Part shown: in pieces, positions 1-11,732 of the stretch
Position numbering within the stretch: position 1 is the stretch's first letter
How the letters are laid out: the number at the start of each line of letters is the position of its first letter
Source of the DNA: Pohlia nutans
Taxonomy: Eukaryota; Streptophyta; Bryopsida; Bryales; Mniaceae
Direction: 5' to 3'
Assembly: GCA_022496805.1 (NCBI GenBank)
Contig: CM040102.1
Span: 22,197,955 to 22,261,954, forward strand
DNA: 64,000 nt
Made by a program: the position numbers and the translations under genes
Notes under the pieces: model-generated
Told to the model about the DNA's origin: nothing
Database searches by the model: none
Seen by the model: only the letters and a program-made list of their open reading frames with translations

Positions 1-36
1 AAACTTCCTTTCAAGAGGCCGTCGCCTTGGTCAAAA

Positions 37-190
37 AGTATTACCACATAGGCATTTTGGAGAGTGACGGCCATTGGACTTTGGCCTCTAGTGTTAAGGG
101 TCGAGAGGCCGAACTCACGATCGATTTCTTGCAATTTGATTGGTGGAAATCGACGGCCTCTCGACCTTCGGCCATAGTGTGAAGCGGCCC
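37..190. repeat. Dispersed repeat fragment (copy also at 37472-37605, inverted)
   Basis: The stretch has blocks such as GGACTTTGGCCTCTAGTGT and CTCGACCTTCGGCCATAGT that recur in reverse orientation at 37472-37605. The ends read like a decayed inverted-repeat DNA element, but I cannot fix its boundaries. No coding content is visible. Confidence 0.5.
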
Positions 191-804
191 TTAGCTGGTA
201 GTCAGTTAATTTAATTTAGAATCCACATTCAAGCCACATTTGGATCTGTCCTATTGTGGATCCATTGGAACGTTGTCAATGAATACCCCGATGAATTGAT
301 CGTGCCAGTGTAGACTGGCAAACTAAGTACTGTTTTAGATTTTGACACGAATTTGTGAAACTTGAATTGCATTGCATTAGTATAACTCGCCAGCAGACAT
401 ACATTATCTGCGATCATGATATATTATTGTTTCATAATGAAATCATAATATAATGCAGAGAACATTGTATGAGAGAAGTGATACCAGCGACACAACACTC
501 CAGTCAACTTCATCACCAAATTGCTCAGCTCCTTACGAAACCGCTCGACTAATGCTCTTGGGCACCGGCAAAGATGACATTGTTTTTTTCATACATATCA
601 TCATCATATACATGGAAGAGACTTCCTCGACATGACTCCAGGGGTGGATCCCGAGTTACCGTTTCTGAGACATGATGCTGTTGTGTTATTGTGTAACTTA
701 ATGACCAGCCTTTGGGTTAGACATTTGGATGATGTTGTAGAACTTTTATTAGTTGTATTGTTTGTTGTCAGGACAGGCAGTATGATTAATGAGTGCATGT
801 GTAG
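191..804. other. No gene recognised
   Basis: There are only short ORFs in several frames and no family I recognise. It may hold upstream exons of the WD40-like fragment at 805-886, but I cannot support any of them. Confidence 0.4.
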
Positions 805-886
805 TGCGCCATTGTTGATCTGGGACCTGTCGACTGGAACAAATGAGAGCTTTAATGCCCATGTGCGTGGAATAACTAGCTTGCAG
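805..886 (+). pseudogene. WD40-like exon fragment
   Basis: An 82-bp stretch is bounded by an AG acceptor and a GT donor (TTGCAG followed by GTAGTT). It encodes a peptide containing LLIWDLSTGT and AHVRGITSLQ. The WD dipeptide followed by a short strand, and an AH-x-RGIT block that resembles the start of the next blade, fit a WD40 propeller repeat. No neighbouring exons with further WD repeats could be found, so this is either one exon of a gene with long introns or a relic. Parent gene unknown. Confidence is low because only one blade is visible. Confidence 0.35.
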
Positions 887-1525
887 GTAGTTTATGCATT
901 CTGTTATCTTATATTTTCACTTGTCCATTTGTGTTTGTGGGGGCATTACCGAAATTGTTGTACTGACCAATTGGGTTGGGTGGGCTGTTTCTGATTAGAA
1001 CTGCGTATGAGCACATGAATGCTTGTTTGATACTCTTCTGGTTTATACACTACTGGTTTATAAGAATTTATGTCTGAGCTAGTTTTCTTGAAGACAGAAA
1101 GGAGTTTTGGAAGTTGTAATGGATTGGGTAATGCGTATTGAACGAAAGGATGACGCTAAATATGGTGTAACGGGGTGAAAAATTATTCGAGACTCTTGGT
1201 CTCTATGTCGTCGCTAGGTAGCGCTGCAATTTTCTTTCTCCTGTCGGATGACAATCGGACAATAATGTACATCGAATGTGAAGATTACTTCAAATATTTT
1301 GCATGTGCCAGACGTGGATGAGTGTAAGAATCTAGTATCTTTTTTCTAATCACGTGCGATCGTGACCCCTTCTAAAAAACCCCCTTTATACAGGAGGTTA
1401 TATGTCTAAATACCTTTGTACACAGATATATTCCGTTCTAAGTATATGTTTAATGTAAGTATAGGTGAATATTTTCAGTTCTAAATGTGTTTATTGTATG
1501 TATATGTAATACGACACTGTTCAAA
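887..1525. other. No gene recognised
   Basis: AT-rich intergenic DNA with short random ORFs only. Confidence 0.5.
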
Positions 1526-1761
1526 TTAACCCTTAAAGGTCCAGAGAGACCTTTCTGACCAATATTATACACCAATATTGCATTGTTTTTGAAATAGTTC
1601 CACACCTCCTATGGGTTTAAGATCGAAAGTGAAGTTAAGATTCACGTCTACATGATTTTAATAAGCTATTATTGAGGTCTCAATTTGAAACTTTCTATTT
1701 ATAACAACTCTAAAATATACGCCAACGTATATAGTATCCCCATCAGCCCTTTAAGGATTAA
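1526..1761. mobile_element. TTAA-flanked MITE (piggyBac-like), 236 bp
   Basis: The left end is TTAACCCTTAAAGGTCC and the right end is GCCCTTTAAGGATTAA, an imperfect inverted repeat with TTAA at both outer edges. It has no coding capacity. Its 3' half is homologous to 2230-2381. Confidence 0.65.
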
Positions 1762-2229
1762 TACCCCAACTGTGCACTCACGTATACACGTTTAGTACAG
1801 TGCAGCCCCGGCTTCAAATTAAAGCGGCCTTGCACGGCACAGCCTCATTTTTGAGTGACTCGTTTGTTCATGTGCCCAGCTTAAGAAGAAGATGGCTGTT
1901 TTGGGCAGCAATACGGTGCTATTTCCACTCGGGGTTTAACTGCAGGAGTTTTGTCAGCGTAACCACTGGGTCTGCGTTAGTGCACTCCTTGACGAGAATT
2001 TCTAGCTTGGCAACCAGGGCAGGGTCAATTTGAGTCTTTGTATCCCTTTTGTATTTCCGCACAACTCCATCATCCTTTCCTTAAAGGCTCTCTTGACGTT
2101 GGTGGCATCCGTCAATCGTATTCAAAGAACAGTAACTGAAGGTATGTGACTGATCCGTACCTTTGTGGAATACAATTGATTGCCCATTCCGGCCAGTATT
2201 ATATGGCCGACATTCATTGTATTGTATTG

Positions 2230-2381
2230 GAATGGCCGAGTTTCATATCAAAAGTGAAGTTAAAATTCATGTCTACACGGTCTTAGAAGCTATTGAGATC
2301 TCAATTTAGAACTTTTTACTTACAACAAATGTCAAATACACGGCAACGTATCTACTATCCCCAAGGACCTTTCAGGATTAA
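2230..2381. mobile_element. 5'-truncated TTAA MITE fragment
   Basis: It aligns by eye with the 3' half of the element at 1526-1761 (AAGTGAAGTTAA, GCAACGTAT and TATCCCCA blocks) and ends CTTTCAGGATTAA. No left terminus is recognisable. Confidence 0.5.
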
Positions 2382-2940
2382 ACGTCACCTGTCTTTCACT
2401 ATCCACTATAGTCCATAAAAAAATATAAGACAACATTGTATGAGGATGAACATGTGGACAAAATGACAACCTTGTGAAATTGTGGAGATATGTAATCGTC
2501 CAATGGTGCTTTCAGTTTACTTAGGGCTGCATTCAGTTTGGGAATACAAGACATGGTATGTTCTCACTTGGTATTGAGAGTGACTTTAGTGATGATTTTA
2601 GGAATGAATTCAGAAACGCTTTTAGACCAGTTTCACTTCGTGGAGATCACTCTTAAGACCAAGTGGAAACATAGCTATAGCTTGTGAAGTCTGAGCTTTA
2701 TTTTAGAGGTTGAGATTCATCTGACACATATCAACACATTCAGCGGGATAAAGTTTTCAACCTTGAGCTTGCATGTTCTCTTTCCAATCCATGTGCCAAA
2801 GGTATGGATAAATGAACTACCTCCAACGGACTCTTCATTCATGATGATCTTGAGGTAAATGTTATTATTACTATTCTCTTTCCAATTGAGAGATATAAGT
2901 GCATATTGTATTTCATCTTGTTTGCTCCTTCTATACCTAG
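2382..2940. other. No gene recognised
   Basis: AT-rich DNA with no family match and no clear repeat ends. Confidence 0.4.
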
Positions 2941-3208
2941 TACTCCCTCCGTCCCAAAGTTATTGTCATGTTTGAAAGTCATGTTTGACAGTCATGTTTG
3001 AAAGTGCTTTTTTAAGCAGATCAAACGAATACTTCCTTGTGACTAATTTTATTTAGGTTACAATGAACACATGCAATGTTCTTCAATCATTCTAGTGACA
3101 TAATTTGGAACCTTTTTTAATCATGTTTCTTACAATATGATCAATGAAATTGGCTCAAAGAAATACCAAGCAAACAAGTTGGACAATAAATTTGGGACAA
3201 AGGGAGTA
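2941..3208. mobile_element. Stowaway-like MITE, TA target duplication
   Basis: The element starts CTCCCTCCGTCCCAAAG and ends with the inverse, GGGACAAAGGGAG, between TA dinucleotides at 2941-2942 and 3207-3208. This is the classic terminal motif of plant Stowaway (Tc1/mariner-type) MITEs. Just inside the left end GTCATGTTTGA is repeated in tandem three times. The related element at 59100-59327 has only one copy there. Confidence 0.85.
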
Positions 3209-4080
3209 TGTTTTGTGTAATTATCAGGCACCAGGTCAAGCCAAGCAGCAGAATTGCAGGTCATTGTATTTAATCATAGTAAATATGCTCCGTTGCTATT
3301 AGGAAATGATAATGGGATGCGCATATCTTGGTTCATGTTGAGGTTCATGTGTGAACAACAAATATATAACTACACTCTTCATTCTAATTATACTCATCTC
3401 TGGTCACTTCATATTAGTGCTTGATTTGATCCATCCCTAATTGTGCACTTCAAAGCAAGGGAAACACAAATAGAGTTCTAATCCCCACCGCCCACTTTCT
3501 TCAAAAGAATAGTAGCTAATAGAGTTATTCAAAAAGAGAGTCATTTAACCTCCCTTTTTGCTCTACTTTTAACCTCCCTTTTCAACTATACTTGGGTGGA
3601 ATATTGTCTTGTCATAGATTGTCCCCTTTGGACCATGGGCTTGGAGCTTTGGTGGAAGATGTGGGAGCTATAGCGAGCTATGGAGAATAATGACAGGGTC
3701 TTGTTTTAAACTACCAAGCATGGGCCATCCTCCATTATCCATTCTTCGTGCCCATTCTTCACCCATTCTGCAAGAATAATGAAATTTCTCAATCTTCAGA
3801 GAATGAACACTCCATCATTAAAGGAGGGCGCGCCATGTCCCCATTCTCTGAAGATTGAGAATGGGGTGAAGGATGTGTGACAACGCCCAATATCCAGATG
3901 TTACTGATAAAACCTGCAGCAATTCTAGGTGGAAGTCGCAATAAAATACTTCTAATGTAAGAGTTCTCAATTCCTTTCTGATACAGTAAAGACATCATTT
4001 TGAAGAAATAAATGAGCTCTTTAGAATTTGGATGAAGCCATTCGGCCAAATGAGGTCAAATTCCAAACCAGAATAGCGTG
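3209..4080. other. No gene recognised; contains a short palindrome
   Basis: The stretch includes a small minus-strand ORF (3789-4049) without recognisable domains and the inverted repeat described separately. Confidence 0.4.
3787..3860. repeat. Perfect 19-bp inverted repeat, 36-nt spacer
   Basis: TCTCAATCTTCAGAGAATG at 3787-3805 is the exact reverse complement of 3842-3860. The spacer contains an AscI-like GGCGCGCC. It could fold into a hairpin in DNA or RNA, or be the remnant of a MITE end. Confidence 0.75.
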
Positions 4081-4282
4081 ATGCTGGTGCGTCAAAGTTT
4101 CAAGACGCAGAAAACGATCGACGCGCAGAATGCAATCGCATTCGTATCAAGTCACTCATCTCGGAACCACAAATCCAGGACTCGACACAAGTCGACGTGC
4201 ATTCAAGTTCCGACTCCATTCAATTGACGACATCCGAAACGACGCTGAATGCATGAGAAGCGGTTTCAGTAGGACAAAAGAA

Positions 4283-4288
4283 TTTATT
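4283..4288 (-). terminator. Poly(A) signal of first Lhcb gene
   Basis: AATAAA on the minus strand lies about 125 nt past the stop codon. The same motif in the same context recurs after the other two copies. Confidence 0.6.
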
Positions 4289-4410
4289 CACAATCATGCT
4301 CTCCAGGGACAACGGATACCGGCGGTCTACTTCCGCGAATAAACACTCTAAGCTACCTCCACCACCACCGCCTCATTCAATTCTTCATTCAATTCGACGA
4401 ATTGCACACT

Positions 4411-5686
4411 CTAGTTTCCGGGGGTGAAGTTGGTGGCGTAAGCCCACGCGTTGTTGGCCACGGGGTCGGCCAAGTGGTCGCTCAAGTTCTCCAACGGGCC
4501 CTTGCCGGTCACGATGGCCTGAACGAAGAATCCGAACATCGAGAACATGGCAAGACGCCCGTTCTTGATCTCCTTCACCTTCAACTCCGCGAACGTGTCG
4601 GGGTCGTCAGCCAAACCCAAGGGGTCGAAGCTGCCTCCGGGGTAGATGGGGTCAGTCACATCGCCCAAAGGTCCTCCGGCTACACGGTATCCCTCCACGG
4701 CGCCCATCAGCACCACCTGGACAGCCCAGATGGCCAAGATGCTCTGTGCGTGCACCAAGCTCGAGTTGCCGAGGTAGTCCAGACCTCCGTCGGCGAAGAT
4801 CTGCGACCCAGCCTTGAACCACACAGCCTCACCGAACTTGACGCCGTTCTTGGCCAGAAGCTCGGGGGTCACGCACCCCAAAGCTCCGAGCATGGCCCAG
4901 CGGGCGTGGATCACCTCCAGCTCCCTGTTGCGGGCGAACGTCTCGGGGTCGGCCGAGAGTCCGGCGGTGTCCCAGCCGTAGTCTCCAGCGAACTCACCGC
5001 TCAAGTACGAGGGGGTGTTCTCCGAGAAGGGGCCCAAAAACTTGGGTCTGTCAGCGCCATACCTGACAGACACAAAGCAAAATCCCCATCTCAGCCACAC
5101 ATTCTGAATCACAAAACCAATTCTAATTCACAAACCACGAGAAGGGGAAAGCAACATTGGAATGTAATCAGAAACGTAACGAAACAGTACTATCATTCCA
5201 CAATTGTACAACGTTACGTAGTAAAAGACATGTCATTGCGCCAAATATTCCAATGTCTACTTCAAGACACATTCACTCCAAAAGTGCAGAAGAACTCTAA
5301 GCCAAAGACTAATATTATGGATAAGTACATTGAAAGAATTTTAGTATCTACACCCCATCCACACAGACCGGAGTGATACCCTTGTTGCGTCCTCTTCCAC
5401 GACACAATTCGTATCACTCACTCCGACAATGTACGTCATTGAAGCGTCACATACATAAATTGACACAACTTTTTTTATTGCAAAGTGCGGAAACCGAAGC
5501 AGCGCAATGCGTGCGGAATCGCAAGGGTGCAGAAACTCACCAGATGCTGTCGGGGCCCTTGCTGACGGTCCTGCGCATGATGATGCGGGCGTCATTGGTA
5601 CCCACCTTGCGGGCGAGCTCGTTGACGGGCTTGAGCAGAGACTGCCCAGCCAAGGCCGTGGAGTGCATGGCGGTAGCGGCGGCCAT
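4411..5686 (-). CDS. Lhcb: LHCII chlorophyll a/b-binding protein, copy 1 (two exons)
   Basis: This gene encodes the major light-harvesting antenna protein of photosystem II, which binds chlorophyll a/b and xanthophylls in thylakoid membranes. Exon 1 is 5541-5686 and exon 2 is 4411-5062; the 478-bp intron has a GTGAGT donor and splits codon Trp49. The predicted protein is 265 residues, the normal family length. Residues 1-37 look like a stromal transit peptide. The mature start RRTVSK carries a Thr (T40) in the position of the state-transition phosphosite of Lhcb1/Lhcb2. The trimerisation motif WYGADR spans the splice junction (49-54). Helix B carries [11 protein letters not shown] and helix A carries [10 protein letters not shown]. 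The intron position matches that of seed-plant Lhcb2. It differs from copies 2 and 3 only at residue 36 (Ile instead of Thr). Identification is secure; the Lhcb1 versus Lhcb2 assignment is not. Confidence 0.95.
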
Positions 5687-5777
5687 GGCTACAGAAGCAA
5701 GCTAGACGTCTAGCAACTGCGGGGAGAAGAGAGAGAAGCAGATGGAGAGGTGAGGAGAGCAGAATGCAAGAGGATTG

Positions 5778-5824
5778 CTTATAGTAGAATTCATTATCCA
5801 CAGTGCGAGCGGGGATTGGATAAG
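5778..5824 (-). promoter_or_regulatory. Lhcb copy 1 core promoter: TATA plus CCAAT/GATA
   Basis: On the minus strand CTATAAG (5778-5784) lies about 95 nt upstream of the ATG, and CTTATCCAAT (5815-5824) fuses a GATA/I-box with a CCAAT box. All three Lhcb copies keep this arrangement. CCAAT-GATA elements upstream of TATA are known light-response elements of plant Cab promoters. Confidence 0.6.
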
Positions 5825-8559
5825 GAGAACTACCGCAAGATTTCTCACTCTCACCACCACTGCTTTCCAAACTATCTCTGCATGAAAATGTGACCTTGCG
5901 CTATTTTTAGGCCTCTCGATTTCAGGCGTCCTTTTTGCCCTCATCACCAGCGAGATCTCTTTTGGGTTTTTCGTTGGTTTAGCAAAGACAGAGAGTAATT
6001 TAAAACCCACACTAATTGCTATCTTGTGTTGCGTGGACGTTGAAGAACATAAGGTTCTTGATGGCCCATTCACAGACACCAATGCCGCCGCATGCATGCG
6101 TCAGGTAACTTTTAGGGAATCTGTTGTCAACGAAGAAATATAAAATACGCAATTAGAAATCACTCTAACGCATGATAGAATGGATCACAACACAGAAAAG
6201 GAGAGTGGCTCCACTTGCGGCATTGTAATGCAGTTGCACTGTGCTTGAACAATAGTTGCAACAAGAAAAAACAAGGCTTTGAATATTATTTCTTTTCTTG
6301 GTTTTACCTTCCTCCATTTTAGGAACGCAGAAGCAAGTGCGGCAAGGACTTGGTGTGAATGGGCTATGAGCCCCTTGCAACTCACCTTTAAATCTCAAGC
6401 ATTTTTTAGGAATCAAAAAAGTCACAGAGAAATTTCTCTAATTTTAGTTGGTCTAAAAGAAGAAGGTTGGAGGTTTGGATTATTTTATTAGCATTTTCTC
6501 TATATTGTTGCTACAGTATAAAGGGTGTGGTCCAGCAAAATATTAACCATTGAACGTACCAACCCTTTGAACAGAAGTAGATGCTAACCTCAAAAAAAGA
6601 TATTAGCATGGCTCAGATATACGTGAGGTATACATGACAGGACCATTGCAAGCCTAAGTCTACCCAACAAATCTCACATGTTTGTAGTTGAAGGTTTCTC
6701 CAATATTTTCAATAGCTCTCCATCACAAGAGATTTATTGTATTCTCGGGGGGTGCACTGGCGAAAATTGTAGAAACAACGTGCGATAAAAAATAAGGTCT
6801 AATATATTCATTGTAGATAAATTTTGCAAAAAATGTACATATAATATAGGAGGTTTTTAAATAGTGAAACATATGTACATGTAAAATACCATCACATATA
6901 ATGTCCTCCTTTATCTAATCAACACATGTAAAATAGCGTGGAAACAATTACTAGGGGTAGCGGGTCTAGGGTAGGGTTTGTGCTAGTGGATGAAAAGAGG
7001 TAATGTTTTGTTGAAAATGTTTGGATGGATGACTTCACATGTTGATTGGCTTGAACGTTACTGAACCAACGTATCCAATGTAAAATTAATGTTCTCTAGC
7101 TACCTACGTGCCGGGAGATAAAACTTTAGCGCGCTCTTTGAATTGCAATCTTTTTCCAATTTTTTTTGGCATGCGCTTGGGGATTGTTTGGGTAGTGGAT
7201 TTTAGGGTTTCCGGTTTCATTGTGGTTTGCTAGAGGATGCTAGGGTTCAAGCAATTGTAGTTCAATGGGGTCTCTTTTCTGCACCAGAACTTAGGATTTA
7301 GGGTTTTAATATTCTTAGTCTTCTGGCATTATTGTGGATGGTCTCCAGGTTGCAATTTGCAAGGAGCATTGGTGTGTGGGAGTACTGCTTGTTTAAAATA
7401 TCATTTCACAGTCTAAGACAATGCTTCAGTTTGCATGCCTTTGCCTTCAATTTATTGTTTTGATTTAGTTTATGTGAGTTTAGCATCGTGGTTGAACTTC
7501 ACAATTCATGGTTGTAAGAAGAGAAATGTCCTTCATTAAAAAAAATGTTGTTTATATAACCAAAAAAAATAGGGTGTCGGAAACTAAATATGGTGTAAGA
7601 AAAAAATAGGCAATGGTTGGGATCCAAGAAAAACACATGGAGTATAGTCAAAAAATTGGTTCCTCGAAGTATAAGAAAAAAATGCAGTATAAGTAAAATA
7701 AGGAATTTTAAAACGATTCTCCAAAAAAATTACTAATAGGGTGTATTAAAATACAAGCATTTACCTTTATTTTGAAAAATACCAAACATTATAATCTTTT
7801 TTGCAAGGTAAACAGCCCCCTAATAAATAGGTCTTGAGCGCATGTGTATGCAAAATATAAGAGGGAGTGCACCCCCGAGATTGTATTTGGTAGACAATTT
7901 AATAGGCATATAAAGGTGACTTGGATGAAAGTCACAGTTGTAAGGCTTTGAATCTATTTGTGATCCAATTGAAAGCTGCAAGGCTTTGGACGATGGGACG
8001 TTTAGGTGCTAAGAACCTTATGAAGAAGTGCGAATACCTAGAATGTAGCCAAGTAAGGAAAAAATATCAATATAATCCTCCATATATGTATATTCATTTA
8101 TGAATTTATTTATTGTAAGCCACATGGTAATTTTAGTATTCTTGTGAAAGGCCTTTCGCGATTTCGTTTAGTTTTTAGTGCCCTTTTTTTGGATGTAAAA
8201 GTAGCCACTCTCAAAATAAAGTAAAATTTTGGCAAAACTTTGCAAGAAAAAAGTTCATTCACCCGTCACACATTTTGCCGCAATGCATTTTTTCATGTCA
8301 CCTGTCAATGACCTCCAAAAAGACAGACTTATAAAATATCCAACCTATGAACCCCTAGAAGACCATGAAGCCTGATTTAGGCTTCAATTTTAGTTTTATT
8401 TTTTTTCATTTATTTTATTTGCAGTTTTGAGTCGGTTGTACATGGCACTTTGTGATTGCTGCGGTGTTGAAAATGCAAGTAATGGAAAATTTGTGAAGAA
8501 TTGGATTTTGAATTGTGAAGTTCAGATTTCGAGACTTATAATACACATCTTATAAAAAA
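5825..8559. other. Intergenic region, no gene recognised
   Basis: Upstream flank of the first Lhcb gene, then AT-rich DNA with short unrelated ORFs. A telo-box-like TTTAGGGTTTTAA lies near 7297. It differs from the flanks of Lhcb copies 2 and 3. Confidence 0.45.
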
Positions 8560-8675
8560 GGAAATTTTTGATTTGGAATTGTCCAAGTACCAAAATACGT
8601 ATGAACAAAACGCAAAAACACTGCAAATACTAGGAAGTTTAATAAATACTTACAAATACAACACATGTACTATGC

Positions 8676-8747
8676 CAAACTTCAATGTAGTAGCAAACTT
8701 CAATGTAGTGGCAAACTTCAATGTAGTGGCAAACTTCAATGTAGTAG
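8676..8747 (+). repeat. 18-bp tandem repeat, four copies
   Basis: Four head-to-tail copies of CAAACTTCAATGTAGTRG. The equivalent place in unit C (about 12195-12213) has one diverged copy, so this array expanded after the duplication. The ORF across it is incidental. Confidence 0.95.
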
Positions 8748-8933
8748 CACAGTCACAATGGTCTAAATCTAAATCTAGAGGGACCCCTCTGTATGGAACA
8801 TTGCTACAATGCAGAAAGTAACCCTAGTTGAGAATACAATTGTACTATTATTTTCTAATTTATTCCATTCTATTTCTAGTAGTATCAATCATAGCAGAAA
8901 AACCCAGTGATTCCAGCTACAGTACCAAAAGCG

Positions 8934-9166
8934 TTAACCCCTAAACGTCTGAATGTGCCTTTGCGGACAGTAGAATACGGGATATTTTGGTTGTATTTGA
9001 AATGGATTCAGACCTTTAATGAGTTTGAGTTCAAAAGAGAAATTAGAATTTAGATCAATGTGGTACTAGTGAGTTCTTGAGATCCCCATTTAGAGTTTCA
9101 TAATGGTAGCAAATCTCAACCATACTACAGTGTACATACTATCCCCATGGGACGTTTAGGGGTTAA
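8934..9166. mobile_element. TTAA MITE with perfect 16-bp ends, 233 bp
   Basis: It begins TTAACCCCTAAACGTC and ends with the exact inverse, GACGTTTAGGGGTTAA. This is one of the best preserved members of the TTAA family in the window. It sits in duplication unit B about 620 bp downstream of Lhcb copy 2. Confidence 0.85.
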
Positions 9167-9669
9167 ACGGTTAATTCTGAATAGGTTCTCGCTTTACAAA
9201 CAATTCGAGTTTCGACGTTGTGTAGGTGACACTCTTATCATCGTCGAGATAGAGTATTAATGCATCCATTGGCTCCCATCCATCCACTCACAGGTGGTGA
9301 ATGTTCCACTCTGGCGTTCGCTAGTGGATAGCCTGCGGATGCTCAACCCGCACTGGCTTAGTCAGTTTCGCTCCATTTTCGCTGCAACAAGGCTATAACG
9401 TTTATCACCCTAATTCCATATCAAATAGGTTCATACTACAAAGAGCAAAAGCTTCGTGCTAGTACAGGAATATTTCCACAAACAGAATGCAATCGATTAA
9501 CATCAAGCGACTCTTCTGCAATTATCCTGCTCTACATTTCCACTGTCACTCCGTCTGACATGATAATGTAATGTTATTGCATGCTGAACAAGTACACAAA
9601 TTGAAGTTCAGTTTACACAACATCCCAGAACGACGCTTCAAACCACTGGTCTCAGTTCGAGAAAAAGGA

Positions 9670-9675
9670 TTTATT
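9670..9675 (-). terminator. Poly(A) signal of second Lhcb gene
   Basis: AATAAA on the minus strand about 110 nt past the stop, inside the conserved GTGAATAAAT context shared by the three copies. Confidence 0.6.
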
Positions 9676-9782
9676 CACAATCATGCTCATCAGGGACAAC
9701 AGATACCCGCAGTGTACTTCCGCGAATAAACACTCTATACTACCTCCACAACAGCCTCATTCAATTCGACGAATTACACGCT

Positions 9783-11042
9783 CTAGTTGCCGGGGGTGAA
9801 GTTGGTGGCGTAAGCCCACGCGTTGTTCGCCACGGGGTCGGCCAAGTGGTCGCTCAAGTTCTCCAAAGGGCCCTTGCCGGTCACGATGGCCTGAACGAAG
9901 AATCCGAACATCGAGAACATGGCAAGACGCCCGTTCTTGATCTCCTTCACCTTCAACTCCGCGAACGTGTCGGGGTCGTCAGCCAAACCCAAGGGGTCGA
10001 AGCTGCCTCCGGGGTAGATGGGGTCAGTCACATCGCCCAAAGGTCCTCCGGCAACACGGTATCCCTCCACGGCGCCCATCAGCACCACCTGGACAGCCCA
10101 GATGGCCAAGATGCTCTGTGCGTGCACCAAGCTCGAGTTGCCGAGGTAGTCAAGACCTCCGTCGGCGAAGATCTGTGAGCCGGCCTTAAACCACACGGCC
10201 TCGCCGAACTTGACGCCGTTCTTGGCCAGAAGCTCGGGGGTCACGCACCCCAAAGCTCCGAGCATGGCCCAGCGGGCGTGGATCACCTCCAACTCCCTGT
10301 TGCGGGCGAACGTCTCGGGGTCGGCCGAGAGTCCGGCGGTGTCCCAGCCGTAGTCTCCAGCGAACTCACCGCTCAAGTACGAGGGGGTGTTCTCCGAGAA
10401 GGGGCCCAAAAACTTGGGTCTGTCAGCGCCATACCTGCCAGACACAAACAAAATCCTCATCTCAGCCACACATTCTGAACCACAATACCAATTCCAGCTC
10501 ACAAACCACGGGACATTGGAATGTAATCAGAAAAGTAACGAAACAACAGTACCGTCATTCTACAACATGTCCAATTGTACAACGTTACGTAGTAAAAGAC
10601 ATGTCATTGCGCCAAATATTCCAATGTCTACTTCAAGCCACATTCACTCCAAAAGTAGCAGAGAAACTCTAAGCCAAAGACCAAATATGGATAAGTACAT
10701 TGAATTTATTTAGTAACTACACCCTATCCACTCAGACCGGAGTGATACCCTTGTTGCGTCCTCTTCGTATCACTCACTCCGACAATGTACGTCATTGAAG
10801 CGTCACAGACATAAATTGACACAACTTTTTTTATTACAAAGTGCGGAAACCGAAGCAAAGCAATGCGTGCGGAATCGCAAGGGTGCAGAAACTCACCAGA
10901 TGCTGTCGGGGCCCTTGCTGACGGTCCTGCGCATGGTGATGCGGGCGTCATTGGTACCCACCTTGCGGGCGAGCTCATTGACGGGCTTGAGCAGAGACTG
11001 CCCAGCCAAGGCCGTGGAGTGCATGGCGGTAGCGGCGGCCAT
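9783..11042 (-). CDS. Lhcb: LHCII chlorophyll a/b-binding protein, copy 2 (two exons)
   Basis: Exon 1 is 10897-11042 and exon 2 is 9783-10434, with a 462-bp intron at the same Trp49 codon. The predicted 265-residue protein has Thr at position 36 and is otherwise identical to copy 1 and fully identical to copy 3. It keeps the transit peptide, RRTVSK mature start, WYGADR trimer motif and both chlorophyll-ligating helices. Synonymous differences are few in exon 2, while the intron has small insertions and deletions relative to copy 1. Coding DNA is GC-rich against AT-rich surroundings, as expected for a highly expressed gene. All sites needed for function appear intact. Confidence 0.95.
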
Positions 11043-11135
11043 GGCTACAGAAGCAAGTGAGATGACTTGCAGCGGGAGGGAGATGAGAGAGAGAAGCAGA
11101 ATGGGAATGCGGGAAGGGAGAAGTGCAGGAGGAGT

Positions 11136-11184
11136 GTTATAGTGGACTGCAGTGTCCACAGTATGAGCGAGAGGATTGGATAAC
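11136..11184 (-). promoter_or_regulatory. Lhcb copy 2 core promoter
   Basis: On the minus strand CTATAAC (11136-11142) serves as TATA about 95 nt upstream of the ATG. GTTATCCAAT (11175-11184) combines a GATA core and CCAAT. The block is nearly identical to copy 3 and looser in copy 1. Confidence 0.6.
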
Positions 11185-11215
11185 GTTATGTGCCGCAGGA
11201 TTTCCTAATGTGAAC

Positions 11216-11614
11216 CATTTTTAAAACGATGAACATCACATTTTTCATCCATCCAAATTTTTCTTGGTTCTTGTCCTAGTTGACTACCACTTGTACAACA
11301 TGGATCTTCAAAATAAGATACGGTGATGTTTCTTTAAATGACAAAATTAGTTTATGTCAAAATTTCATTCTTAGTTCAAAAAGTGAGCCCTTAACAATGA
11401 TTTTTTGAAATAAGTAGAATAAAATAATAGAAATCATACTATCTCATAGTGCATATTATAACAAATTCATTATAAAAAATTCAATTATAGATTTCTAATT
11501 TGGAATTTAAAAGTGAATTTCAAAAGAAAATCTCACAAAATTAATTAAAAGCTAATAGTAATTGTTTTAATAAATTCAACTATACAAATGTGATCGACAC
11601 GTTCATCTTCTAGA
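11216..11614. repeat. Dispersed repeat shared with 52960-53390
   Basis: Blocks such as CTTCAAAATAAGATA, TTTCATTCTTAGTTCAAAAA and TAGTGCATRTTAT occur in the same order in both places. At 53 kb the repeat is the left part of a TTAA-flanked element; here I see no terminal repeats. Confidence 0.7.
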
Positions 11615-11732
11615 ATAAGAAAGTTTCAATTTGGAGTTATGCAAGTATCAAAATACCTATGAACAAAACCCAAAAACACTGCAAATACCTGAGAATTCAA
11701 TAAATACTTACAAATACAACAAAAGTACTATG

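Larger units (their letters stand above)
8560..11210 (-). repeat. Tandem duplication unit B (contains Lhcb copy 2)
   Basis: From about 8560 the sequence matches 11615 onward. Shared blocks are AAATACTTACAAATACAAC, TTGAGAATACAATTGTAC, AGTATCAATCATAGC, a motif GCTAGTGGATAGCCTGCG, the gene and its promoter. The duplication therefore covers about 1.2 kb of non-coding DNA as well as the gene. Copy A at about 4120-5870 shares only the gene and its close flanks. Confidence 0.8.

Noticed and set aside
4402..5376. Long plus-strand ORF (324 codons) opposite Lhcb copy 1, with similar ones opposite copies 2 and 3
   Set aside because: It is the antisense shadow of a GC-rich conserved exon; it runs through the intron with low-complexity content and has no domain.
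7290..7310. Telomere repeat near 7297
   Set aside because: Only one unit; more likely a telo-box or chance.
8573..8821. 82-codon ORF with NFNVVA repeats
   Set aside because: The repeated hexapeptide is only the translation of an 18-bp tandem array that is not conserved in the duplicate unit.
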